From positions 1,021,681 through 1,085,680 of the forward strand of contig KZ111153.1 in the NCBI GenBank assembly GCA_002077045.2: a stretch of 64,000 nt of DNA, written 5' to 3'. Below are positions 32,546-45,172 of the stretch, piece by piece; positions within the stretch are counted from its first letter, which is position 1; each line of letters begins with the position of its first letter. Source of the stretch: Rachicladosporium sp. CCFEE 5018. Its lineage: Eukaryota > Ascomycota > Dothideomycetes > Cladosporiales > Cladosporiaceae. The notes under the pieces are model-generated. The model was not told where the DNA came from and ran no database searches. It saw only the letters and a list, made by a program, of their open reading frames with translations. The position numbers were made by a program, and so were the translations under genes.

Positions 32546-33503
32546 GTTTGCGTTGGCTGATATTCGTTGAAGTCGGAATTGTCAAGCTGTGAAATGAACA
32601 GGAATGGCGTTGAGGCTGCAGGAGCTGTGGTGCTGCTTATATGCGATCCATGGTTTTCGATTCCGACAGAGAGTGCGACTTCACACTCGTACTGCCAGTC
32701 GCGAAAATCACTCAGTTGATAATTAATGTTTTCAACGCGGCAGATGCCATTCGCTGCACGTATGCAAGATTTGTGATCCGCCACCTTTAACTTCGTAAAG
32801 CGCATGCCGTGCACACGGCTCGTAAACGTGGGAGACGCGTGGCATTTTAGCTGACGGCAGGAGCAATACCACACGTTCCTTGGCGGAGCTTCCGGAGGGA
32901 CCTCACTTCTCCTTTCGTTCGTCTGCATTCACGGTGATACGTTGCACAAGATATGATCAGACAGCCAGGATGCTGCCTGTGACTTACCAACTCTTTGCCG
33001 GGCTCCTGGGACTGACATGCAGGTTCCCTCCGCTCTGTGCGGCGTGTTCGCATCTCGCCTTGTTGACGTTGAACGGCGTAGCTCGACAGCCCTCGCTTGA
33101 TGCTGTGATGCGATACTATGAGACGACCAGATCCGTCAGGACAGGATGATATGTAGCTCAGCGCTGAGCAGGTGCGATTCGGCGCCGGGATGGACAAGGC
33201 AGGCGCGACTTGTGCGCTCTTGACACAGGCAAGAGCACAGTCGAGACCGCCCCTACCCGTTTGTGAGTCTTGTGTCCCACCAAGCTACATCCTTGTCCGC
33301 TGCACATTCACATCACAAACACAACACAGCGACACCCCTCTGCACCCATATCATATTCTTTGTTGACGCTCTGCTGTCTCGGCTCCCGCACTCACCTCAT
33401 CCTCACCACCGAGTCCTGCTGTGCACGCGGCGTGAGGGTGTCCAGGGTCTTGCCCTACATTGTCTGAGGAGCTATCACATGCAGGACTAGTCATCTCAGC
33501 AGG
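32546..33503. other. Divergent promoter region (copy C)
   Basis: Repeats 7964-8921 without visible change; no gene seen. Confidence 0.4.
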
Positions 33504-36500
33504 ATGCCGCTCTCCGACATCACGAACGCGCAGCAGCCTCCCACGGCTCGTCACAAACGCTTCTCTTCCATTGGGACGCACAGCTCTCCGGGAGGACAGG
33601 ATGAGAACGCCGATCCATCGCCTCGTGCAACGCCTGCGCGTCTGCGTGGCTTTTTGGACCAGACCAAAGCCTCATCTGCCAAGACTACGACCCCTCCAGC
33701 TCAGCGCACTCTCGCTCAACCTCACTCTCGCAGAAACACACCACTTTCTGAACGTGACAACGAGAGCCTGCGCACGCGACCTGGTGCTCCCACGCAACTC
33801 CCCACGCCAGTCAGCAAGTGGAACGGTGGCCAGTCGAGTGTCCGTAGTGCTTCGCGGAGCACGCCTCTCTCGAACAGCAAATCGTCGCCACTGCTCGTGA
33901 AGACAAACGAACCATCACACAGCGCGTCTCCTGTACGTACAGATCTAGCCTACAATTCTTGCTCTTACTGATGTTATCCTACATAGCAGTCGCCGAGTAT
34001 GCCTTTATTGAGTCGGCGCAAGCCTACGGCCAATAAGCCTCTGCCAGCTCGTCCGATCGCACGACTTGTGCACGATCCAAGTCCATCCAAGGACAGTCGT
34101 AAAGTCATCGACGCTCACGAGAAACCTCTGCGACTTTCGGTCGCAGGCTCCGTACAGGAGTGGCCAGCCCTGATACCAAACCCGAACGCCCCTCAGCATC
34201 AATTCGATGACCGATGCTTATCCCTGGCAACATTCGTCAGCGCTTCAGAGGCTGTCGACAACCTGCAATACGGAAATGACGCTATGGACTCACCCTATCT
34301 ACCCCGTAATAGCTCGATGGGCAAGTGCACAAGCAACACCGTGCCTCTCCAAGGCCACACGGCGGATGCAGCAGCTCCGTTGAGCAATAACGATGCACAA
34401 ACAACCTCTGAGATCGTTTCCAAGAGCACCAAAGATGCTCGTCGCGCCACTTCGCGACCGCACAGTCCCTCGCCGGCATCATTCTCGCGACCTCGTCCAG
34501 CGAGTATCTCGTATCCGCGCGCAAGCGGATCCCCTTCTGTCGAGAGCTCTCCTGCGCCTGCTCTTACCCCGAAGACGGCTTCGCACATTCCACTGTCTGC
34601 ACATAAAAAAGCCACGCTTGTCGACATAAAGGGCCGGCGCTCTTCAGCTATTCCCACTCCGCTCAAGAGTGAGCGTGGTCTCAGTTTCGGTGGCAGGCGC
34701 ATCGAGTCACCCGATCCTCTGAAGATCCTCGACCATGGCATCAAACGCCGTCAACTTCGACGTGCGAACGCCAACGAGACGTCTTCCACCGTCAGCACTG
34801 TACCAACCAGAGTACTCAACAGCGATGCTACCCCACCCCTCGGGCATAGCATACCCGGATCTCTCGAGAGCACCACGGGATCGAGCACCGAAGACGAGGA
34901 GGAAGTCACCACACCGTCTGACACATCGGTTTACTTTGTCAAGCACGGCTACAAGCCCAAGCATCTCAGTAAGGTGTCTGGGAGTCACTATGGCGGTGCC
35001 ACGCTCAAGGTATACGACGAGGCGGAGGTCAGCTTCGGCAAGCCGCCACCTTCGAACAGTCCCTTTACTGGGCCACTGCAGACGATCCCGTCTGAGGCCA
35101 TGCTGCCGATCATGCAGGAGCATGACTACTCCCAAACTGCGAATCACCAGCCTAATATCGTCATCAAGCCGACTGAGTTCCCGGCGTTCGCCCAGCGAAT
35201 GTCATCTCTACAGGACAAGCATGTCGCTGCTAACCGGCGGACATATGGGAGCAAAGCTATCGACGACACAACCAAGACGGGACTAGTTACCCTCCTCCGC
35301 GAAGCCAACCATGAAGATACTCTAATCAGTCAGTGCGGCTCTCAAGGTTTGGACAAGAAGACAAAGCAAGACATCACTCGCACTCTGTCCCTCTTGGAGG
35401 GCAAGTGTGGTCCGCCAACTACCGATATCGATCCTGAGCAGCTGTGCTCGATGTTCGGACGCCTCCGCTCCGGCTTCGAAAAAGCTCCCAAGAGCGCTGC
35501 GTTCGTTGAGGACGCTAAATTGGCTGAGCGCTTTCTTGCCAGGCGTGACAGTTCACCACATCAAGTACAAGTGCCGGATGAAGTCGCTGCCGAAGACTTG
35601 CAGCAGCGGATTGACCGATTCGACAGGGTTTCTCATTACTCCATGAGCAAGGCTTTGACGAGTAAGTGGTCTGAGAGCACTTCGTCGGCAAAGGCATCAC
35701 CTGCCGACATTGACGAGAGCATGGTCTCTGATATCGACACATCGGCCACGACATGGGATGGCTTTGCGGCTGCACCTCACCAGGCTGATTTGCTGGCCAG
35801 CTCTTCCGGATCGGATGGTAGCATAGATTACCCATCCCTCAGCAAGTTCCATCAGATCCTTGGACCTGACGAGCGCAGCATTCAGAGCCAGAAAGCCAAG
35901 GTACGTCGCACTTCATCGCCCACACTTGGATCGAGACTCCCTGGATCCGTTCGCAATGCTCGAGAGATGGCTCGTAATGCAGCGGATGGCGTTGGTCGCG
36001 CTACTGTCTCTCACAAGAAGAAGTCAGAGAAGACCTCAGTGCCGAGTGTACCGGTGCAGCATGACTCTGCTGAGTTGCCTAGAGGGCGGCTTGCTTTCGC
36101 GCACAAGACTGCGAGCACTACAAGCGTCAATGGCTTGCCAAAGGTATGCACTTACTCAGCCCCCTCCACAATATGAATTCTCACTTACCAAATTTCCAGA
36201 CACCTCGCTCTCGGTCGAAGAGCCGCTTCATGCTTGACAAACTCAACGGTCTCTTTCACAAGCGCGAGCACACGACCAGCGAGATCCCGCCCCCATTGCC
36301 AACGATGCACAAACACTCCGCAACCCCTCAGAGCACCAAGAATGTCAAGATCTCAGCAAATGGCAGTCCCGTGTTGAGGACTACGAGAACGCCGCCATTA
36401 ACCAAGATGCCTACCTTCTCGCCACCAGTCGATGCGTCGCATCCAGGTCTGTCGTCTTCCGCCGCCTCCGTATCACGCACCGCGACGCCTGCCGACGACA

Positions 36501-36816
36501 GCGCAGATCATGATGGGAGGAACTCCCTGCATACCTTGTCCACGAAGCTCGTCGGTCGTGCGCTGAAGGAAGGCGATATGGGCAAGAAGGAGCGTCTGCT
36601 GAACTTCGCCAAGGTATGTGCCTCACCATGTCGATGGTAGTCCGAGACTGATAGATCTTCCAGGTGCTCAACGATTCCCTTATCAGCGCTCGCGAAGCTC
36701 AGATCTCTGCCGAGACCGCGCAGACTGCAGCTCGTAGTGCGCAGCTGTCGTACGAGATGACGATGAAGAGTGTGGCCATGCTTCAGCGGCTGGCTTCTAG
36801 TATGAACAGGGCTTGA
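33504..36816 (+). CDS. Uncharacterised Ser/Pro-rich fungal protein, 1049 aa (copy C)
   Basis: Same gene model as 8922-12234 shifted by 24582: exons 33504-33932, 33990-36143, 36200-36613 and 36664-36816. Identical to copy A in every translated frame, introns included. Family not recognised: disordered SP/TP-rich N-half, an ordered middle segment and a short C-terminal helix. The perfect identity suggests this is the same molecule assembled twice. Confidence 0.75.
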
Positions 36817-37592
36817 AGATGGACACAGTGTGCAGATTCGTATCGTGTTGCTACCTGCAACTTCAGATGGTATTGCCCACACGAGACCATTTGGAAGGAG
36901 AAGAGGGAGTACTGTACTTGTATTTCTGCTGGCGGATGGAACTGCGCAGCATGATACCCTGTATTCTAGATGGACATTGTACTACAGACAGGCTCTCGGA
37001 GCCTTCCTGGGCGCAAGCAGCAGTTTCAATACGCAAGAGGTCTGTCTCTACACGTGCTGATCAGTAAGGTAGTCCCCCTCGCATCGTAGCTCAATAGCGA
37101 AACGATGCTTCGAGTCTCAGGGTGTTAAGCCTCCACTTCTCCAAAGCTTTGAAAGACTCCTGACCTACCATGATACACGTGCAAAGGTGAGTCGGTCGCT
37201 CGGTTACCTGGTTGAGTGAAAGCAGGATCCTGTGAGCAAGTCACTGGACATGGAACCCTCGCGATCACAGCGTTAGAGCGCTTGAACGTTGTGGTCGGGG
37301 TCATACGACCGCAACCCATGTTTGAGACCTTTGGATAAGGGAGAGGAGGTTTGAGTGGCCGTAGCCCGATCGCTAGATGTCTAAGTACGGCACCCTGGTT
37401 CTCTCACAAGGCTCGTGTTTCCTGGAACTCCAGCACACGAGTCCCCGAGGTCTATCGAACTGCGAAGAGGCAGTACACCGTCTCGTCCCGTTTCGTCTCA
37501 TCTTGGCGTTCGCTTCCCTCGACACCCACTCGCAAAAAGACCACATGAGCAAAAGATAAGCACTCAGTGAGTACTTGTGTGCTAGAATGGGA
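36817..37592. other. Intergenic, no gene seen (copy C)
   Basis: Repeats 12235-13010; no supported feature. Confidence 0.4.
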
Positions 37593-37665
37593 TGGACAAT
37601 GTAAGACTTGAACTCACGACCTCTTCCATGCTAAGGAAGCGCGCTACCAGCTGCGCCAATTGCCC
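37593..37665 (-). tRNA. tRNA-Ala (anticodon AGC), copy C
   Basis: Same 73-nt cloverleaf as at 13011-13083, with loop TTAGCAT and no intron. It belongs to the near-identical duplicated block. Confidence 0.9.
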
Positions 37666-38067
37666 AGACATAATGGCGACCCAGAGATACATTATAATAC
37701 TCTCGAGTAACTTTGGGCCCGAGCATGCGAGGGCAACCCAACGCTCACTGTCGAGACGTACGCCAAATTCGTCAGCTTGCCAGAAGAGCGTGCTGTGCTA
37801 GTAATAAGATGAACAGAGCGATTGTCCCATGCTATCATGGAGGAATTGGAGAGTGCAGCAAGAGAGGGGCGGCCAGTAAATTGTGAGGGCTGGTTCACCT
37901 GGCAAATAGCGGGCTCGGGAGCAAATTTGCGCACCTTCCTTCGAAGTTCAGCGCTTCCATTACCTGTCGCATTCTCCTTCCTAAGTAATTGACATCAACA
38001 CCAGAACATCTCATATTTGATCCATACAAAGCTGCGCACGTCGCGATACAACGCGACAACAGCAGCC
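37666..38067. other. Intergenic: tRNA flank and HMG leader (copy C)
   Basis: Repeats 13084-13485; nothing further seen. Confidence 0.4.
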
Positions 38068-39294
38068 ATGGCACACGCGACGCCAGGCGAGAAGCGCCCG
38101 GTCTCTATCGACGTCGGCGAGTTCGTGCGCACTCGCGACGCGGTAAGTCGTGCTGTCCATGCAATGCGCCAAACGCGTCTCGAGTCGATGAATGGAGCTA
38201 TACTGACGGCTCTGTAGCTCTCCACTGCATACATGTCACTGTCCACATCCATAGACCACGCGGTCAAAGCTTACATCGCCCACACCAATGTCGTCCTCGC
38301 CGGCGACGCCGCCTTGGACGTCTCCTACCTTACCCAACCTTTCAACACTATCACATCCGCGCAGATCGCCCAGCTCGCCCTTAGTCATGGAACGAACGGC
38401 GCGATCGCGTTTCCAGCGGCGACGGTAGGTGCGGAAGACACAGATGGAAAGAAGAAAAAGAAGCGCGCCTACAAAGCTCGCGATCCCAACGCGCCGAAGC
38501 GACCTCTCACAGCCTACTTCCGATTCCTGCAGGAGCAGCGACCAGGTCTGACAATCGAGATGGCGAAGGCGCGGGACGGCGCTGCCAGCAAACCGGGCGA
38601 TCTCAGCAAGGAAGCCACAGAGCGTTGGCACAAGATGGCCAAGGAGGATCAGGAGCCTTACAAAGAGGCCTACAGAGACGCGCTGAAGGATTACGAGAAG
38701 GAAGTCGAAGCTTACAAGGCGAGCACTGGACTGCCGGTCGAAGATGCAGCATCGCCGGTAGATGAGGAGACGTTGATTCCTGGCATCACTGCGGCTGCTG
38801 CAGAGGCCGAGGATGAAGAGACCAGCAGCGACGACTCTTCTTCGGACGACGATGACGACGAGGAGGAAGAGGACGCGAAGCCAGTCATGCCGCCTCCTCC
38901 TCCACCCAAGGCTGTGAGTCCGGTGAAGAAGACACCAAAGTCGGCGTTGAACAAGACCGAGAAGGCCGCGCCTGTTGCAGCGTCACCTGCACCGCAGACG
39001 CCGAGGTTCAGCAGCATCAACCCCGGTGGTGCTCCACAGAGCGTGGCGAAGAGCTCGAGTCCTGAGATCGAACGCAAGCGCAAGGCGACTTCGGATGCTG
39101 TCGCTGATGGTGAAGAGGGCACGAAGAAGAAGCGAGGCCGGAAGACGAACGCTGCGAAAGCTGAGGAGGCGGCGGCTGCGGCTGCTGCTGCTGCTCCACC
39201 TGCGGCTGTACTGCCTAGCAGCGATGGCAGCGGTGATCTGAAGAAGGAAAAGAAGAAGAAGCGGAAGTCGGTCGTGGCTGGGTCAGATGCATAA
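38068..39294 (+). CDS. HMG-box chromosomal protein, 383 aa (copy C)
   Basis: Exons 38068-38142 and 38218-39294. Identical to the gene at 13486-14712, including the lengths of the Asp/Glu and Ala tracts, which normally vary quickly between true duplicates or alleles. One HMG box (about residues 114-190) after a basic linker, then acidic, Pro-rich and Lys-rich segments. Probable nuclear DNA-bending protein. Confidence 0.85.
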
Positions 39295-39643
39295 GCCAGT
39301 GGTGGCACCACGATGCATCATAAAGGTCCCGCTGCACGCAAATAGAGATGTCGTGGGTGTTTCTGTTCGATTACGGTGCGCAGGCTGTTCAAGATACCTC
39401 TGGCGTTGGATGCACATATTGCCCGGTCTGGCGGCTGTTCAGGTACATGTAGGTCAGCTCCGATAAGGGAATTCAAGACCTACTCACTTTCATGCAGGAG
39501 CTCTGCAAGCTCCACACCCCACTTCTCCTTCCCCATTCCCACATGGCTTTCAATGCTTAATTCCCATGTTTCCTTTCGCGTAATAGTTTCCATGCCAAAC
39601 AAACAATCGTGATTCTCACTTCTGAGTGAGCCCATCCGCCATC
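39295..39643. other. Intergenic: HMG 3' flank and urease promoter (copy C)
   Basis: Repeats 14713-15061. It contains one GATAAG at 39462-39467, 177 bp before the urease ATG, a weak candidate for AreA/NIT2-type nitrogen control. Confidence 0.4.
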
Positions 39644-42220
39644 ATGAACCTCGCACCAAAGGAGATCGACAAGCTATTGATCTCCCATCTTGGATCTCTG
39701 GCACAACGCCGCCTGGCCAGAGGCGTGCGACTAAATCACACCGAAGCACTCGCGCTGATAGCCAGCGTCTTACATGAGCTCATTCGCGATGGCAATCACA
39801 CTGTTGCAGACCTCATGGCCTTCGGTCCCACGCTGTTGGGTCGAAGACATGTCCTACCGTCTGTTCCACACAGCCTAACAGAGCTGATGGTCGAGGGTAC
39901 ATTTGTCAATGGCACGTACCTGGTTACTGTGCACGATCCAATCGCTACGGATGATGGAGACTTGGAGAAGGCGCTGTACGGTAGCTTCCTGCCTGTTCCG
40001 GCTGCTGATAAGTTTCCCTGGCCACTCGAGGACATGACCCTGTTCGAGCCGGAGAAGCAGCCTGGAGCTATTGTAGCAGTGAAAGGCAATGCTGGGAAGA
40101 TCGTTCTCAACGAGGGACGGAAACGCATCCGACTCAAGGTCACAAGCAAGGGTGATCGCCCGATCCAGGTTGGCAGTCATTACCACTTCATCGAGACGAA
40201 TCCGAAGTTGCAGTTCGATCGCATTCGAGCACACGGATATCGACTCGACATTGCTGCTGGGGCGAGCGTGAGGTTTGAGCCCGGTGACTCGAAGACTGTG
40301 ACTTTGGTCCAGATCGCCGGGAACCAGGTAGTCAAGGGTGGCAACGGAATTGCCACTGGGAGTATCCATGATGAGTCCATTGCCAAGGACATCGTGCATC
40401 GCCTCAAGGAAGGTGGGTTCCTGCACGTTCATGAGCCTTTGGCAGATCAAAGACTGGATCCATTCACCATGCCGAGGGAAGACTATGTGGCTATGTTCGG
40501 GCCTACCACAGGAGATCGAGTGAGGTTGGGCTCGACGGATCTTTGGATTAAGGTCGAGAAGGACATGACAGCTTACGGGGACGAGTGCACGTTCGGTGGT
40601 GGCAAGACGATTCGTGATGGTATGGGTCAGGCGGTGGGTTGGGCTGATACGGAGTGCCTTGACACTGTCATCACCAATGCATTGATCGTGGACTGGACCG
40701 GAATCTACAAAGCTGATATTGGTCTGAAAGACGGACTCATTGTCGGCATCGGCAAGGCTGGCAATCCGGACGTCATGGCCGGAGTCGACAAGGATATGGT
40801 GATTGGTAGTAACACCGACGTGATTGCTGGTGAGCACAGCATTGTGACGGCAGGAGGCTTTGACAGCCACATCCATTTGATCTGCCCTCAGCAAGCAATT
40901 GACGCTGCCGCATCTGGTATCACAACATTTCTTGGTGGTGGCACTGGACCGAGCACGGGAACCAACGCAACGACATGCACACCGAGTGCTTCAATCATCA
41001 AGCAAATGCTGCAGGCTTTAGACACGATTCCACTGAACGTTGGAATCACCGGTAAAGGTAACGACTCTGAGCCAGGACCACTGCGAGAGCAAATCGCAGC
41101 AGGTGTGTGTGGACTCAAGCTGCACGAGGATTGGGGCACTACGCCTAAAGCCATCGATACTTGCCTAACAGTATGCGACGAGGAAGACGTGCAATGTCTG
41201 ATTCACACCGACACTCTGAACGAATCTGGCTTCGTCGAGACGACGGTTGCGTCGTTCAAGGACCGCACAATACATGCCTACCACACAGAAGGTGCTGGTG
41301 GAGGCCACGCTCCGGACATCATCTCAGTTGTGGAGCACGCGAACGTCCTTCCCAGTAGCACCAATCCCACGCGACCCTACACAGCTAATACACTCGACGA
41401 GCACCTCGACATGCTGATGGTTTGCCATCATCTCTCGCGCAACATCCCTGAAGACGTAGCGTTCGCCGAGTCCCGGATCCGCGCCGAGACCATCGCAGCC
41501 GAAGACGTCCTGCACGACCTCGGGGCGATCAGCATGATGTCCTCTGACTCGCAGGCCATGGGTCGATGTGGCGAAGTCATCCTCCGCACTTGGAACACAG
41601 CCCACAAGAACAAAGTCCAGCGCGGCTCTCTTCCCGAGGACAAGGACACAGACGCCGACAACTTCCGCGTCAAACGCTACGTCGCCAAGTACACCGTCAA
41701 CCCCGCCATCGCCCAAGGCATGTCCCACCTCATCGGCAGCGTTGAAGTCGGTAAGCTCGCCGACCTCGTGCTCTTCCCTCCTTCATCGTTCGGTGTGAAG
41801 CCCAAGCTCGTCATCAAGGGTAGCATGATCAGCTGGGCGCAAATGGGTGATCCAAACGCTTCGATCCCGACTGTCGAGCCGGTGTACATGCGGCCGATGT
41901 TCGGTGCTGTGGTGCCGAAGACGTCGATCGCCTGGGTGAGTAAGACGGCAAAGGAGGGTGCAGTGAAGGGGTATGGCTTGAAGAAGAGGGTGGAGGCTGT
42001 GAAGAACTGTAGAAAGATTGGCAAGAAGGATATGAAGTTAAATGATACCATGCCGAAGATGAAGGTTGATCCGGAGAGATATGTGAGTGGTTGCTCTCGA
42101 AATGAATGGGACTGGGATGTGCTGACTTTTCTGTGACAGACTGTTGAGGCTGACGGTGAGGTCCTGACGGCGGAGCCTTCCGTCACGCTGCCATTGACGC
42201 AGCAGTACTTCGTGTTCTAG
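39644..42220 (+). CDS. Urease, complete single-chain nickel enzyme, 839 aa
   Basis: Exons 39644-42082 and 42140-42220 (57-bp intron, GTGAGT..GACAG). A GTG-initiated extension of six codons upstream is not needed. The chain fuses gamma, beta and alpha parts in the usual plant/fungal order: gamma from MNLAPKEIDKLLISHLG, beta around residues 130-240, alpha from about 270. Nickel-site residues: His409 and His411 (DSHIHLI), the carbamylated Lys492 (GLKLHEDWG), His521 (LIHTDTLNESG) and His547 region (HAYHTEGAGGGHAPD). The flap and catalytic His are at VCHHLSRN (595-596). The second exon supplies the conserved end TLPLTQQYFVF. It hydrolyses urea to ammonia and carbamate in the cytosol and needs accessory maturation proteins, not encoded here. 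Length is standard. Confidence 0.97.
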
Positions 42221-42850
42221 AGTATCGTGCGGCAAGATATCGAGGCAAGTGAGATATCATCGCGACTATAGGCCGTACCAGAACTTCCTGTCGCTGAGCA
42301 GCCCCACCGATCAACAACTGCATGAGATATCCAGACAGAGGTGATGAGCGATTGGAGCAAGATATACAGCCTTTTGCAATTTTAGATCTCTCATCCGGCC
42401 CAAATCTTGCCAAGCCGGGTATCGATTAATCAATTCGCGACACATGGAACGGCTACCCGAGATGAGACAGCTCTCCAACATCGATCGTTCCATCCTCTAT
42501 CAGCGAAATCGAACTCTACGCCGCCACGCGCTTCGTAACATCATCTCATTAGCGAGCGCTGCGGCACACACCGAAAGCCCACAGCGGGGCCAAAGTCTTG
42601 TATAGTGTAACATAGATGAGGTGAGAACGCCGCAGAGACTCCTGATCGCCAGCTATGATCTTGTGAGCAGATTTGGGTGAGAGGGAGTATATACTGTTTC
42701 TTGTCAATTCGTACCTCTCCTACTCTCTCATACTCAAGCAGAAGAAGTCAATTATCGACCAGTCACTCGTTCAAGTAGCAAGTCTACTCCATCCAGTCCT
42801 TACCACAACACACCAGGTCTGCGACCTCGTTCCCAACTCCAACCACCACC
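42221..42850. other. Intergenic, about 630 bp, no gene seen
   Basis: Urease 3' flank and promoter of the GH45 gene. The last 150 bases are CT/AC-rich as in a fungal leader. No ORF of interest. Confidence 0.45.
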
Positions 42851-44168
42851 ATGTCGTCCATCAAATCCCTCGCCTTCCTCGCCCTAGCCACCGGTCTCGC
42901 AACTGTATCCAACGCTCAATCAACCTCCGGCTCTGGCACCACAACCCGCTACTGGGACTGCTGCAAGGCCTCCTGCTCGTGGCCCGGCAAAGCATCCGTC
43001 TCCAGCCCGGTTGCTCTCTGTGACAAGAATGACTCTCCACTCTCGGACTACAACACACAGTCCGCCTGTGCCGGCGGCAGCAGCTACATGTGCTCAAGCC
43101 AGAGTCCGTGGGCCGTGAGCGATAGCTTGGCGTACGGGTTTGCGGCTGTCAGCATCCCGAGTGGGAGCGAGGCTACAAGCTGTTGCTCTTGCTACGAGTA
43201 TGACCACCCTGGACTGGGGCCTAGCCGTTATCACGAAGCTGACAGAAAGATAGGCTGACCTTCACATCCACCTCCATTGCCGGCAAGAAGATGATCGTGC
43301 AGGCGACCAATACGGGTTCCGATCTCGGACAGGGCCAATTCGATCTCGCCATCCCGGGTGGTGGCGTCGGTATCTTTAACGCCTGCACTGACGAGTGGGG
43401 AGCTCCGGCCAGCGGCTGGGGTGCACAGTACGGTGGCATTAGTTCGAACACTTGCTCGACTCTCCCATCTGCCCTGCAGTCTGGCTGTGGCTTCCGGTTC
43501 GGTGACTGGTTCGAGGGAGGTGAGTAAAGCTGGACTATAGGATTGAAAGTTACGGAACTTGGACGCTGACATATCGGATAGCCGACAACCCGGCCGTGGA
43601 CTGGAAGAAGGTTACCTGCCCCAAGGCCATCACTGACAAGACTGGCTGCGTGCGTGATGGCGAGACACCGACTGGCGATAGCGCGAGCACTGCCGCAGCT
43701 GTGGCCTCCAGCGCTACACCAACCTCAGTCGCTGCTTCGTCAGCCGCTGCGTCCTCCGTTGCCGCAACCTCAGCGGCTGCTTCCTCGGCTGATCCATCCT
43801 CTGAAGCCGCTTCAGCCGCCTCCTCCGCAGCTTCCTCAGTCTACACTCCCCCAGCCGCCAGCAGCGCAGCTCCGACCACCACCTCGTCCGCCTACGTCGC
43901 TCCCGTAGCTTCCCCAAGCACCTCGTCGGTCTCTGCCGTAGCACCCGTTGCGTCGTCTGCCTCCTCATCAGCGCCATATGTATCGAACGGCCCTACTGGC
44001 GCTGCTCCGGGTCCTCCGCCACCAGCGTCCAAGCCGGCTGCCCTAGGTTCACCTCCACCAGCGTCGAAGCCGGCTGCACCGGCTCCACCAGCATCTGCTC
44101 CGGCACCTCCGGCCAGCTACCCGACTCCTGAGGGAGCTTGCGCTGTGCAGTACGTGTACGAGGAATAG
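42851..44168 (+). CDS. Secreted GH45 endoglucanase, 399 aa
   Basis: Exons 42851-43197, 43254-43519 and 43582-44168. Signal peptide MSSIKSLAFLALATGLATVS. The GH45 signature TTRYWDCCKASCSW carries the catalytic Asp; Cys-rich segments (SSYMCSSQSPW, CCSCYE) follow, and the second conserved part NTGSDLGQGQFDLAIPGGGVG and FNACTDEWG is completed by the second exon. The catalytic module ends near residue 220. The rest is an Ala/Ser/Pro/Thr linker of about 170 residues ending GACAVQYVYEE, with no cellulose-binding module visible. Family members cut beta-1,4-glucan such as cellulose. The long linker with no domain behind it may anchor or space the enzyme in the wall. Confidence 0.92.
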
Positions 44169-44326
44169 GAAATGCATAGAGAGGAGACGAGACTTTGACT
44201 CCGCAGCGTTCTTGTTGAGATATGGTGTTTATTGCATTGTACATTCACATAGCTTCATGTACGTAGGACCTTTGGGCTCTTCCATTCATAGACATACTTT
44301 TACATTAAAAGCTTCCCTACATCTCA

Positions 44327-44832
44327 TCAAGACTGATGGGCCTTCACCTTCTCCCACAACCCGGCATCAGTCTCGACGCGGACCTCCTTGCTAGTGTGCA
44401 GCTCGTTGTAGCGGCGCAGATCCATGTCCTTGTCTAGAAGCGGGATCACGTACTTGTCGAAGGTCTGCCAGTATGGGTTCTCGAGATGGTACCTGCATTG
44501 GGTAAGCATTGCCATTCCACCTCGGAGATCAGGAAGTTGTGTATCGTCGGGTACGGGAGAGGCGCAACGGAGAATGAACTCACTTCTGGCTACTCTCATG
44601 CAAATATCGCTCGACGATCGTGAAAGCTTGAGGGTCTTTCTCGTGTTGCATCACGAGCCTACAATTGTATCAATGTCTACACGAAACGAGCAATGCTAGA
44701 TCATACCCACCAGCTCAAGCACTCTTTGTCGTTGCTGTAAACCTGGCTCGCCTCCTGCAGTTTGGCTGTGAGCTTCTTGATGCTCTCTACGTCATCTTTG
44801 GCGTACAGATGGACCACCAGAGTGTAGACCAT
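44327..44832 (-). CDS. Small ABM-fold protein (antibiotic biosynthesis monooxygenase type), 120 aa
   Basis: Three minus-strand exons, 44832-44711, 44658-44584 and 44492-44327. The start is MVYTLVVHLYAKDDVESIKK. The first donor must be GTGGGT rather than the nearby GTATGA, because only that keeps the frame into LVMQHEKDPQAFTIVERYLH. The last exon gives YHLENPYWQTFDKYV. The beta-alpha-beta pattern, with a Cys-Leu-Ser-Trp turn and VERY followed by HxxNPYW, matches the dimeric alpha/beta-barrel ABM family, which includes heme-degrading and quinone monooxygenases and many proteins of unknown role. No cluster partner is nearby, so a housekeeping detoxification role is more likely than antibiotic synthesis. 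Function is inferred from fold only. Confidence 0.75.
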
Positions 44833-45172
44833 GATTGCGTTGAACGACTAAACAAGTCGTAGAGATTGGCGATTCCAGTTCAAGTCAAGAATGAACCGCA
44901 CTGCGTAACGCTGCATCTTGAAGTTCTGAGCCTGAAGCTACATTGTGCTCTCGAAGAGCCGTGGTAGCGCCGCAGCCTCATTGAAAGAGCTCGTCCGGAA
45001 GCTGACAGACGACTGACTGTGCATTGCGAAGCCATAATCATCGCTGACAGATGCTGATATTGCGCATTAAGCTTGACATTGGTCTATGTATGGTACACAC
45101 TACGATCTATGCGGTATTACTTCATCACCACGCTGAGTTACATGCATCTCGTCACCACACCGTCTTCCCTGT
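44833..45172. other. Intergenic, no gene seen
   Basis: 340 bp between two minus-strand genes, holding the ABM promoter and the MCR1 3' flank. Confidence 0.4.
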
